Below are positions 14,951 through 22,949 of a DNA stretch of 26,403 bases, piece by piece. The translations under genes and the position numbers were made by a program. The notes under the pieces were generated by a model. The model saw only the letters and a list, made by a program, of their open reading frames with translations. It was not told the origin of the DNA and did not search any database. Position 1 is the first letter of the stretch. Every line of letters begins with the position of its first letter. The stretch covers positions 1 to 26,403 of the forward strand of contig JAILNO010000248.1 in NCBI GenBank assembly GCA_024691465.1, given 5' to 3'. This DNA is from Pseudobutyrivibrio sp. GTDB lineage: Bacteria; Bacillota_A; Clostridia; Lachnospirales; Lachnospiraceae.

Positions 14951-17783
14951 GGACTTTTTTGAAAATGCATTTTCTTCACGTATTCGTGTTGTTTCAGTTG
15001 TGATGGTTTTATTTGCGACTGTTCTTATTTCACGTCTATTTTATTTACAGATACTTAATGGTTCTGAATACCAGGATAATTACAACTTAAAACTCGAGAA
15101 GACAGAGTCCATTGCTGCCACTAGAGGTAATATCTATGACAGAAATGGTAATCTGCTTGCCTATAACGAGCTGGTATATGCTGTTACTATTCAGGATACA
15201 GGCACATATGCCAATTCTAAGGAGCGCAGTCAGTCTCTTAATTCTGAGATAGCTGAGATTATTACTAAGCTAGAGAGCAATGGAGATGAGATTGATAATG
15301 ATTTCGGAATATACATAGATTCTTCAGGTCAGTATCAATTCCTTAGCTCAGGTGCGCAGCTACAGAGATTCAGGGCTGATATCTTCGGTAGGAACACTAT
15401 TGAAGAGCTAGTTTACAATGAGAAGCTTGGGTTTGATGAGGCCACAGCTTCTGCTGATCAGATTATTGATTATCTGCAGGGGGACAAGGTCTACAATATC
15501 TCAGATGAGTATTCTAAGAAGCTTCGCTATGAGATAATGGTTGTTAGGTACAATATGGGACAGAACTCATACCAGAAGTACATTTCTACAGTTATTGCTT
15601 CTGATATATCGGAGGAATCTGTTGCTTTTATCAAGGAGAACATCAATGAATTAACTGGTGTAGATGTAGAGCAGAAGTCCCTCAGACGATATGTTGATAG
15701 TGAGTACTTTGCTCATATTATTGGATATACAGGACAGATTTCCACTGCTGAATATAAGGAATTATCTACAACTGATGATTCAGTTGAGACTACTGATGTA
15801 GTAGGTAAGTCTGGTATTGAGAAATATATGAACGACTATCTATCTGGTACTAAGGGATATGAGACTCTCTATGTAGATAGTGTAGGTAACACCATCGCAG
15901 AGGGAGATTATCAGGCGGCTGTTTCAGGTAATGATGTGTATCTTTCTATAGATATGGATCTACAGAAGGCTGCATATATTCTGCTGGAGCAGGAGATTGC
16001 AGGTATCCTATATTCTAAGATTGAGAATATCAAAGAATCCAATGTTACTGATTCATCATCTGATGTTGTGGTTCCTATTTATGATGTATATTATTCCCTT
16101 ATTAACAATGGGATTATTGATATTAATGCTTTCTCTGATTCAGAAGCATCTCAAACAGAGAAGGAAGTGCTTGCAGCATATGAGGTCAAGGAGAAGCAGG
16201 TTTTATCTACTCTTAAGACTCAGCTAAAGTCATCTAATGAGGTTATATATAGTGAGCTGCCTAATGAATATCAGGCTTATTCTACCTATATAGTTACTAA
16301 GCTTAAGAGTTTAGGTATATTCGATGCTAATTCTATCGATACCAGCTCTGAGGTGCAGACTAGCTGGACTTCAGAACAGATGGCTGTTAATAAATACTTA
16401 ATTTATGCTATCGAGCAGAACTGGATAGATATCACTAAGTACGAGGCTGAGGCTAAGTACGCAGATACTGAGGAGTTATATGATGATTTAGTTGATTATA
16501 TTATCGATTATCTTTCTAATGACACTCAGTTCCAGAAGTTAGTTTATAAGTATCTTTTACTGGAAGATCAGATTTCTGGTAAGCAGTTGTGCATGATTCT
16601 ATATGATCAGGGCGTTCTTTCGACTGAAGATGATGCTGAATACGAAGCTCTTGTCAATGGAAGCATGACAGCTTATGAGTTCATGAGAGCCAAGATTAAG
16701 TCACTCGAGATTACTCCTGGCCAGCTTGCTCTTGATCCATGCTCTGGTTCTACAGTTGTGATTGATGTTAAAACTGGTGAAGTACTAGCTATGGTTACCT
16801 ACCCAGGTTATGATAACAATAGATTGGCTAATTCAGTAGATGCTGATTATTATTCGTATCTTACAAATAGTGCGGCTAATCCTCTCTACAATTATGCTAC
16901 ACAGCAGAGGACAGCTCCAGGTTCTACATTCAAGATTGTCAGCTCTACAGCTGGTCTTGCAGAGGGTGTTATCACTACCACATCAGAGATTACTGATTTA
17001 GGTCAGTTTACTAAGGTATCTAACAATCCTAAGTGCTGGATCTATCCTAGCAACCATGGAAGCATCAATGTATCAGAAGCTATCAGAGATTCGTGTAACT
17101 ACTTCTTCTATGAGGTAGGTTGGAGACTTGCTGGTGGTGATGGTGCGTATGATGATGCTACAGGTGTTTCTAAAATCAGCGAATATGCGTCACTTTTCGG
17201 CTTGGATGAGACCACAGGTATTGAGATAGAAGAGAATGATCCTCACATAGCTACAGAGTATCCTGTCATGGCCGCTATCGGACAGTCAGATAACAACTTT
17301 ACTACTGTAGGTCTAGCTCGCTATGCTACAGCTATTGCTAGCCAGGGTACGGTTTATGAGCTTACACTTCTTGATAGTGTTAGAGATTCAGAGGGCTCTG
17401 TTATTCAGTCCTACGGACCTTCAGTGCGTAATGAGATAGATGTATTAAATAATAGCGAGTGGGATGCCATCCATTATGGTATGAGAATGGTGTGTGAATC
17501 CTTAAGTTCATACAATGGTTTCTCTGTAGAGGTGGCTGGTAAGACAGGTACAGCTCAGCAGGTTGCTAACAGACCTAACCACGCTTTGTTTATAGGATTT
17601 GCTCCATATCAGAATCCTGAGATATCAATTGCTACTCGTATTGCTTATGGTTATACATCACATAATGCAGCCGAGGTTTCAAAGGATATATTAGCTTATT
17701 ACTTCGGCGTGTCTTCTACTGAGGACCTGCTTGATGGTGAGGCTAACGTAGTTTCTAATTCTGAGAATGAATTTACGGATTAA
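14937..17783 (+). CDS. mrdA: Penicillin-binding protein 2 (elongasome transpeptidase), unusually long
   Basis: A 948-residue class B PBP that cross-links peptidoglycan during elongation with RodA. One transmembrane helix lies at about 19-38, then the pedestal region with ATRGNIYDRNGNLLAYN (61-77). The transpeptidase triads are intact: S663-TFK, S719-C-N721 and K869-TG. Usual PBP2 proteins are about 600-700 residues. The excess is a block at about 358-595, between DLQKAAYILLEQEI and the start of the catalytic domain (GSTVVIDVKTGEVLAM); it is acidic, Tyr-rich and apparently helical, and I recognise no domain in it. Start is TTG 14937, with AAAGAAAGG about 11 bases upstream; an internal start would lose the membrane anchor. 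It overlaps mreD by 14 bases. Confidence 0.93.
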   Translation: MEIIKDFFENAFSSRIRVVSVVMVLFATVLISRLFYLQILNGSEYQDNYNLKLEKTESIAATRGNIYDRNGNLLAYNELVYAVTIQDTGTYANSKERSQSLNSEIAEIITKLESNGDEIDNDFGIYIDSSGQYQFLSSGAQLQRFRADIFGRNTIEELVYNEKLGFDEATASADQIIDYLQGDKVYNISDEYSKKLRYEIMVVRYNMGQNSYQKYISTVIASDISEESVAFIKENINELTGVDVEQKSLRRYVDSEYFAHIIGYTGQISTAEYKELSTTDDSVETTDVVGKSGIEKYMNDYLSGTKGYETLYVDSVGNTIAEGDYQAAVSGNDVYLSIDMDLQKAAYILLEQEIAGILYSKIENIKESNVTDSSSDVVVPIYDVYYSLINNGIIDINAFSDSEASQTEKEVLAAYEVKEKQVLSTLKTQLKSSNEVIYSELPNEYQAYSTYIVTKLKSLGIFDANSIDTSSEVQTSWTSEQMAVNKYLIYAIEQNWIDITKYEAEAKYADTEELYDDLVDYIIDYLSNDTQFQKLVYKYLLLEDQISGKQLCMILYDQGVLSTEDDAEYEALVNGSMTAYEFMRAKIKSLEITPGQLALDPCSGSTVVIDVKTGEVLAMVTYPGYDNNRLANSVDADYYSYLTNSAANPLYNYATQQRTAPGSTFKIVSSTAGLAEGVITTTSEITDLGQFTKVSNNPKCWIYPSNHGSINVSEAIRDSCNYFFYEVGWRLAGGDGAYDDATGVSKISEYASLFGLDETTGIEIEENDPHIATEYPVMAAIGQSDNNFTTVGLARYATAIASQGTVYELTLLDSVRDSEGSVIQSYGPSVRNEIDVLNNSEWDAIHYGMRMVCESLSSYNGFSVEVAGKTGTAQQVANRPNHALFIGFAPYQNPEISIATRIAYGYTSHNAAEVSKDILAYYFGVSSTEDLLDGEANVVSNSENEFTD

Positions 17784-17814
17784 GTATTTTTTTACAATAT
17801 AATGGAGATTTATT

Positions 17815-18498
17815 ATGGCTAACGATCCAGTAATTTTAAAAAGCAATAAATACGGACTTACTTTACAGTTAGATCCTACTATAGAATTCCAACAGCTAGT
17901 CAGAGCTGTATGCGAGAAATTCGCGCAGTCAGCAGATTTCTTTGGTGAGACTTCTATGATCCTTGAGACCATAGGAAGGGAACTTACCGCTGAGGAAGGA
18001 GCTGTCATTATTCAGGCCATTGAGCTTAATTCTAAGATTAAGATCATTCTTTTGCATGAGAACAATGAATTAAAAGATACCAGGATGCTAGGGCAGATTG
18101 ATAAATTCTATTCTGATGAGATCTTCGAGAATGCTAAGATTATTCGCGGCAATGTCCTCAAGAATGACGAGATTAGATCAGACTCTAGTGTGGTTATCTT
18201 AGGTGATGTCAAATCCAAGGCTAAGGTCATAGCAAAGGGGAACATTATAGTGCTTGGTACATTATCAGGTCATGCTCATGCAGGATATCCTGACAATACA
18301 GGCTGCTATATCGCAACAGGTGTATTAGATACCGAGAATGTTCAGATAGGTACTGTAGAAGGAGCTATTAATATTCAGGAGAAATGGTCCATCAGAGTAC
18401 ATAAAAAGTCAGTTGAGCCAATGGGAATTACAGTATGGAATAGAGAATTACTTGCTGAACCATTGAGTAGTGGATTATTAAGAAGGATTAAAAACTAA
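17815..18498 (+). CDS. minC: Septum site-determining protein MinC (no minD/minE beside it)
   Basis: A 227-residue inhibitor of FtsZ assembly. The N-terminal domain (to about 100) carries the FtsZ-antagonising fold; the C-terminal beta-helix domain is unmistakable from VVILGDV (126-132) and VIAKGNIIVLGTLSGHAHAG (138-157). In known MinC proteins the RSGQ motif just before this block contacts MinD; here the matching position reads L115-KND118 and no RSGQ occurs anywhere. The C-terminus after about 185 (QEKWSIRVHKK onward) is also atypical. The next gene is rodA rather than minD and minE. GGAG lies 8 bases upstream of the ATG. A TATAAT at 17798-17803 lacks a convincing -35 box. The stop overlaps the rodA start by one base. 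Confidence 0.9.
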   Translation: MANDPVILKSNKYGLTLQLDPTIEFQQLVRAVCEKFAQSADFFGETSMILETIGRELTAEEGAVIIQAIELNSKIKIILLHENNELKDTRMLGQIDKFYSDEIFENAKIIRGNVLKNDEIRSDSSVVILGDVKSKAKVIAKGNIIVLGTLSGHAHAGYPDNTGCYIATGVLDTENVQIGTVEGAINIQEKWSIRVHKKSVEPMGITVWNRELLAEPLSSGLLRRIKN

Positions 18499-19613
18499 TG
18501 TTTCACAATTATAAATTTAAGAATCTAGATGTTAAATTAATAATTGCAGTAATAGCTCTTACAATTATTGGAATCTTTGTAATTGGTAGTGCTAATGAAT
18601 CTAACCAACAGAAGCAGATACTGGGTATGATTCTTGGAATATTTGTAATGGGAGCTATGGCTCTAGTAGATTATGATTTCCTATTACATTTCCATTGGGT
18701 ATATTATGCAATGGTTATCGTACTGCTATTTTCAGTACTTTTATTTGGTTCTGAATCTGGTGGTGCCACCAGATGGATTGATGTAGGTATCCGATTCCAA
18801 CCATCAGAACTTAGTAAGATATTGCTTATATTATTTTTCGCTTGGTTTTTTATGATGCACGAGGAAGATATTAATAAACCTAAGACCTTGGTTATCACTA
18901 TTATTCTTTCTGCTATACCTTTATTTTTAATTGAAAAAGAACCAGATTTGTCCACTACAATTGTCACAATGATGATTATTTGTGTTATGATATTTGTAAC
19001 AGGAGTTAGTTATAAATTAGTCGGAATTATCGTGGGTGTTACAGTGCCTGCTATAGCTTTATTACTATTTCTTGTTACGCGTGAAGGACAGACTATATTA
19101 GATGAATATCAGGGACTTCGTATATTAGCATGGCTTAAGCCAGATGAGTATCCATCTAGCTCATACCAGCAACAGAATTCCATCATGGCTATTGGTTCAG
19201 GTCAGTTACTTGGTAAGGGACTTGGTAATGAAGCTTTTGATTCTGTTAAGAATGGTAATTATATTTCTGAGCCTCATACTGACTTTATTTTTGCAGTTGC
19301 AGGAGAGGAGCTTGGTTTTATCGGTTCAGCTTTAATAATTGCCCTTATATTCTTTATTACAATTGAGATATTACTTATTGCTAAGAACGCTAAGGATATA
19401 TCAGGCAAGCTTATCTGTATAGGTATGGCAGCCTTGATCGGATTCCAGAGCTTCGTCAATATCTGTGTTGTAACTGGTCTTATGCCTAATACAGGTTTAC
19501 CACTTCCATTTGTAAGTTATGGACTTACGTCCCTTGTGACTATATATTTTGGTGTTGGAATAGTATTAAACGTCGGGCTTCAATCAAAAAATTATAACGG
19601 GAGGCTTTTTTAG
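18498..19613 (+). CDS. rodA: SEDS peptidoglycan glycosyltransferase RodA
   Basis: A 371-residue SEDS-family membrane enzyme that polymerises lipid II glycan strands, normally with PBP2. About ten transmembrane spans are visible. Family blocks: GGATRWIDVGIRFQPSELSKI (start near 88), YQQQNSIMAIGSGQLLGKGLG, and EPHTDFIFAV with D262 as the catalytic Asp position. The C-terminal block is TGLPLPFVSYGLTSL. Position in the mre cluster with PBP2 supports RodA over FtsW. It starts in a TAATG overlap with minC and is directly followed by mgsA without a gap. Confidence 0.93.
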   Translation: MFHNYKFKNLDVKLIIAVIALTIIGIFVIGSANESNQQKQILGMILGIFVMGAMALVDYDFLLHFHWVYYAMVIVLLFSVLLFGSESGGATRWIDVGIRFQPSELSKILLILFFAWFFMMHEEDINKPKTLVITIILSAIPLFLIEKEPDLSTTIVTMMIICVMIFVTGVSYKLVGIIVGVTVPAIALLLFLVTREGQTILDEYQGLRILAWLKPDEYPSSSYQQQNSIMAIGSGQLLGKGLGNEAFDSVKNGNYISEPHTDFIFAVAGEELGFIGSALIIALIFFITIEILLIAKNAKDISGKLICIGMAALIGFQSFVNICVVTGLMPNTGLPLPFVSYGLTSLVTIYFGVGIVLNVGLQSKNYNGRLF

Positions 19614-20009
19614 ATGAATATTGGTTTAGTTGCACATGACTCTAAAAAGAAGTTAATGCAGAATTTTTGTATTGCTTATAGAGGTATCTTAAGCAAGAAT
19701 GAGATTTTTGCTACTGGCACTACAGGTCGTTTAGTTGAGGAAGTAACTAACCTCAGTGTACATAAGTATTTGGCTGGACACTTGGGTGGTACTCAGCAGC
19801 TGGGTGCACAGATAGAACAGAACGAAATTGATTTGGTTATTTTCCTTAGAGACCCACTTACAGTTAAGTCTCATGAACCAGATGTTAATAATATTGTTAG
19901 AATCTGCGATGCTAACAATATACCTTTGGCTACTAATTTAGCCACAGCGGAATTACTGATTAAATCACTTGATAGGGGAGATCTTGAGTGGCGTGAGATG
20001 TATAAATAA
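19614..20009 (+). CDS. mgsA: Methylglyoxal synthase-like protein with a changed catalytic residue
   Basis: A 131-residue protein of the MgsA family, which converts dihydroxyacetone phosphate to methylglyoxal plus phosphate, a bypass of lower glycolysis. The fold is clear: IGLVAHDSKK, ATGTTGRL, LVIFLRDPL, HEPDV and IPLATNLATAELLI. It aligns to E. coli MgsA with a constant offset of 11. D9, D80, H87 and D90 match Asp20, Asp91, His98 and Asp101, but the catalytic base Asp71 is T60 (GGTQQ instead of GGDQQ; codon ACT at 19791-19793). Activity is therefore doubtful, although phosphate-binding residues remain. GGGAGG lies about 9 bases upstream of the ATG, inside the end of rodA, and the gene overlaps the carboxypeptidase start. 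Confidence 0.88.
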   Translation: MNIGLVAHDSKKKLMQNFCIAYRGILSKNEIFATGTTGRLVEEVTNLSVHKYLAGHLGGTQQLGAQIEQNEIDLVIFLRDPLTVKSHEPDVNNIVRICDANNIPLATNLATAELLIKSLDRGDLEWREMYK

Positions 20010-20973
20010 ATTACTCGTTACTATTTTAATTATTTGTATCTCGTTACCACTGGTTAGTTGCGGTTCATCTTCTGAATCAGCAGCTACTTACGATGTATAT
20101 GATACTTCTTTTTCTTATGGAATAACTCATAATGGCACATCATCTAATGTAGAGCTATTTGCTAAGAATCTATGTGTTACAGGAACTGAGGACCTCGGTA
20201 CTTCTGCGGTAGATTCTCAAGTAGCAGGTGCTGCAGGTGCATTCAATGTTACAGATCAAACTGTTGTATATGCCCAGGCCATGCATGAGAGGATGTATCC
20301 TGCATCTACTACAAAGATACTTACAGCTTATATTGCTTGTCTATATGGTGATTTAGATGAGTATTATACAGTTAGTGCTAATGCAGTTGATCAGGCTAGC
20401 GATTCATCTGTGTGTAATCTCAAGGAAGGTGATGTTATTAGCCTTAGGGATTTACTATATGGACTGATGCTTCGCTCGGGTAATGATGCTGCCGTAGCTA
20501 TTGCAGAGGGCATTAGTGGTGACGTGGAGAGTTTTGCTACTCTTATGAATCAGACAGCTCAGTCTATTGGAGCTACCAATTCTAATTTCATCACACCTAA
20601 TGGATTACATGATGATAATCATTACACCACAGTGTATGATATGTACCTGATTTTGAATACAGCTATTCAGAATGAGGAATTTTATAATATATTTACAGCT
20701 AGTTCCTATACAACTAACTATACCAGCGGCGGAAGCGCTAAGACTCAGGAGTGGAAGACCACTAATCAGTACATTACTGGCAGTGTTAGCACACCATCTG
20801 GTTTTACTATTTCAGGAGGTAAGACAGGTACTACAGGAGCAGCTGGTTATTGCTTAGTTCTTCTTTCAGAGAACGAAGACCATGATAAGATTATATCCAT
20901 AGTTTTTAATGCAGATTGCAGATCTAATTTATATTTATTGATGAATCAGATTCTCAGTAATTATTGCTTATAA
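19993..20973 (+). CDS. Lipoprotein D-alanyl-D-alanine carboxypeptidase (S11)
   Basis: A 326-residue S11 peptidase that removes the terminal D-Ala from peptidoglycan stems, limiting cross-linking. Active-site motifs: S105-TTK108, S162-G-N164 and K277-TG. The N-terminus is a signal peptide ending in LVSC with the lipid-anchored Cys at residue 23, followed by a spacer of about 70 residues. The protein ends just after the catalytic domain, without the beta-rich domain and C-terminal amphipathic helix of PBP5-type enzymes, so the lipid probably serves as the anchor. GTG 19993 is preferred: AGGGGAG lies 12 bases upstream and the signal peptide begins cleanly; TTG at 19969 or 19984 would also stay in frame. 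It overlaps mgsA by 17 bases with this start. Confidence 0.88.
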   Translation: MRCINKLLVTILIICISLPLVSCGSSSESAATYDVYDTSFSYGITHNGTSSNVELFAKNLCVTGTEDLGTSAVDSQVAGAAGAFNVTDQTVVYAQAMHERMYPASTTKILTAYIACLYGDLDEYYTVSANAVDQASDSSVCNLKEGDVISLRDLLYGLMLRSGNDAAVAIAEGISGDVESFATLMNQTAQSIGATNSNFITPNGLHDDNHYTTVYDMYLILNTAIQNEEFYNIFTASSYTTNYTSGGSAKTQEWKTTNQYITGSVSTPSGFTISGGKTGTTGAAGYCLVLLSENEDHDKIISIVFNADCRSNLYLLMNQILSNYCL

Positions 20974-21050
20974 TTTGTTATTTATGTTTTAGTTTTAATA
21001 GGGTTATGTTAGAATTAATATATATAATAAATTAAGGGAGGTATTACGAC

Positions 21051-21473
21051 ATGGTGGAGATAATTTCAGGCGAAAAAGGCAAAGGCAAGACAAAGTATCT
21101 TTTAGACAAAGTTAATAGCGATGTAAAAAAAGTTGATGGTTCTATCGTCTACATTGACAAGAACACTAAGCACATGTATGAACTTGATTCTAAGATTCGT
21201 TTGATAAACATGGGGGATTATCCAATCGAATCTAAAGATGAATTTCTTGGTTTCCTGAGTGGCGTTTTATCTCAAAATGCTGACATTCAAGAAGTATTTC
21301 TTGATAGTTTTCTTACAGTATCTTACATTGATTCCAATGATGAGTTTTCTGTAGCCCTTAATAAGCTAGATAAGATTTGTAACTTATACGATGTTAAATT
21401 CGTATTATCAGTTAGTAAAAATGAAAAGGATTTGCCATCCGATGCTAAAGGCAAAATCGTTATATCTTTATAA
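21051..21473 (+). CDS. Small P-loop protein of unknown function
   Basis: A 140-residue predicted cytosolic protein. The N-terminus has a full Walker A, G7-EKGKGKT14, and a Walker B-like strand EVFLD85-S86, after which it ends in a beta strand (KFVLSVS) and a short tail. That is about half the size of most P-loop NTPases, so it may be a minimal nucleotide-binding module. I do not recognise a named family. GGGAGG lies 9 bases upstream of the ATG. The 77-base gap before it is AT-rich and includes TATAAT (21023-21028) without a good -35 box. A hairpin follows the stop at 21487, and a HlyD-like gene comes after it. Confidence 0.75.
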   Translation: MVEIISGEKGKGKTKYLLDKVNSDVKKVDGSIVYIDKNTKHMYELDSKIRLINMGDYPIESKDEFLGFLSGVLSQNADIQEVFLDSFLTVSYIDSNDEFSVALNKLDKICNLYDVKFVLSVSKNEKDLPSDAKGKIVISL

Positions 21474-21486
21474 TTTTGATTTCATT

Positions 21487-21510
21487 AGGGCACGGGTTTC
21501 GTGCCCTTTA
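21487..21510 (+). terminator. Hairpin, probable weak terminator
   Basis: AGGGCACG (21487-21494), loop GGTTT, and CGTGCCCT (21500-21507) form an 8-bp GC-rich stem, followed by only a short T run (TTTAA). It lies 13 bases after the P-loop gene and ends about 20 bases before the HlyD-like start, so it may give partial termination or act on the downstream 5' leader. Confidence 0.6.
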
Positions 21511-21527
21511 ACTATGCAATAATATAT

Positions 21528-22916
21528 ATGAAAAATAAAAAGAAAAATGACAAGATAATTAAATATCCTAAGCAGTATCATTTCTCTATAGGTTTTATTA
21601 TCATCGGTGTTATGTTCATTTATATGATCTATCATTTGGTGACATATATTACTGCTGACAATACCACCATTTATGAAGTATCTCAGGGTTCGATATCTTC
21701 TAATCTAGAGTATAATGCACTTGCTATTAGACAAGAGCAGATTGTTAACGCTGAATTATCTGGTGATGTATTATATATGGCTGAGAATTTCGGCAAGGTA
21801 GGAGCTAAGACACAAGTATATGCTCTTGATACCACAGGAGAGATTCTTGATTCTATTCAGGAGTCCACTGAGAAGTCAGAGATTACGTTAGATGTAGATG
21901 ATTATTCTAAGTTGCAGTCTACTGTTTCTAATTATGTCTTAGATTATAATCCTCTTAATTTTTCTAAGACTTATTCATTTAAGAATGAATTAGAATCTCA
22001 GGTGGAGCAGCTATATACTGTTTCAGCCATTGAATCCATGGGGGATTCCCTAGATACAGCCATTGCCTCTGGATCATTTAATATATACAACTCTCCAGTA
22101 CCTGGACTTGTAGTATATTCAATTGATGGCTTAGAGAGTTTATCAGTTGATACCTTTAATTCAGACTCTTTTGATACATCTAATTATTCCATTACTAATC
22201 TTAAGGCTCAGGAGTCTGTTACAGCAGGACAGCCTGTTTACAAGGTCATCACTTCAGATCATTGGGAATTGATTCTTGAGGTTGATAAGACATTATATGA
22301 TTCATTACAGGAGGATTCATATCTTAAGATTAAGTTCTTAGAGGACGAGAAAGAGACGTGGACCACTCTGAGTTTCTCAGAGAAAGCAGGTCGATACTAT
22401 CTGATACTTGGATTAGATGATTCCATGGATAGATATGCTGATTCCAGATTCGTACATGTTAAGATAATTAATAATAATATATCTGGACTTAAGATACCTA
22501 ATTCTTCTATTGTTACTAAGGAATTCTTTACAATTCCTAAGGATTATATGATTCAGGGTAATAATGACGATGATGCAGGATTTATTCTTCAGTCAGGATC
22601 TGATAGTCTATATATTAATCCGACTATTTATTATGAGACTGATGATTTCTACTATGTAGATGATGAGATACTTAATAGGGGTGATAAGCTCATTAAGCAG
22701 AATTCTAATGAATTATATGTAGTTGGTAGCGACATGGGTAAGTTAGAGGGTGTCTATAATGTCAATAAGGGGTATTCTGTATTTAAACAGATAGAAATAC
22801 TTTACCAAAACGAAGATTATTCTATAATTAAAACAGGTACTAACTATGGAATATCCATGTATGATCATATAGTTTTACAGGGTAACGAAGTAGAAGAGAA
22901 CACCATTATTAATTAG
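21528..22916 (+). CDS. HlyD-like membrane-anchored protein of the sepF locus
   Basis: A 462-residue protein with a Lys-rich cytoplasmic start, one transmembrane helix at about 20-41 and a large extracytoplasmic part. The region after the helix (YEVSQGSISSNLEYNALAIR onward) resembles the barrel-sandwich start of HlyD/membrane-fusion proteins, and a second strand-rich section follows at about 215-300 (VTAGQPVYKVI). The long coiled-coil hairpin of true efflux adaptors is short or absent, and no ABC or RND partner gene is nearby. HlyD-like proteins upstream of yggS-sepF occur in other Clostridia (from memory), so a role in division or envelope is possible. ATG 21528 is chosen although no SD precedes it; an in-frame GTG at 21501 lies inside the hairpin. 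Confidence 0.72.
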   Translation: MKNKKKNDKIIKYPKQYHFSIGFIIIGVMFIYMIYHLVTYITADNTTIYEVSQGSISSNLEYNALAIRQEQIVNAELSGDVLYMAENFGKVGAKTQVYALDTTGEILDSIQESTEKSEITLDVDDYSKLQSTVSNYVLDYNPLNFSKTYSFKNELESQVEQLYTVSAIESMGDSLDTAIASGSFNIYNSPVPGLVVYSIDGLESLSVDTFNSDSFDTSNYSITNLKAQESVTAGQPVYKVITSDHWELILEVDKTLYDSLQEDSYLKIKFLEDEKETWTTLSFSEKAGRYYLILGLDDSMDRYADSRFVHVKIINNNISGLKIPNSSIVTKEFFTIPKDYMIQGNNDDDAGFILQSGSDSLYINPTIYYETDDFYYVDDEILNRGDKLIKQNSNELYVVGSDMGKLEGVYNVNKGYSVFKQIEILYQNEDYSIIKTGTNYGISMYDHIVLQGNEVEENTIIN

Positions 22917-22949
22917 TGTTAATGTAATTAATAGTTAAGGAGATAGATT

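Noticed and set aside
17798..17803. TATAAT between the PBP2 gene and minC as an internal promoter.
   Set aside because: The only -35 candidate, TTTACG, is 20 bases away, which is too far; the gap of 31 bases fits a continuous operon.
21023..21028. TATAAT as a promoter for the P-loop gene.
   Set aside because: No -35-like hexamer is present at 15-19 bases upstream, and the region is so AT-rich that TATAAT is expected by chance.
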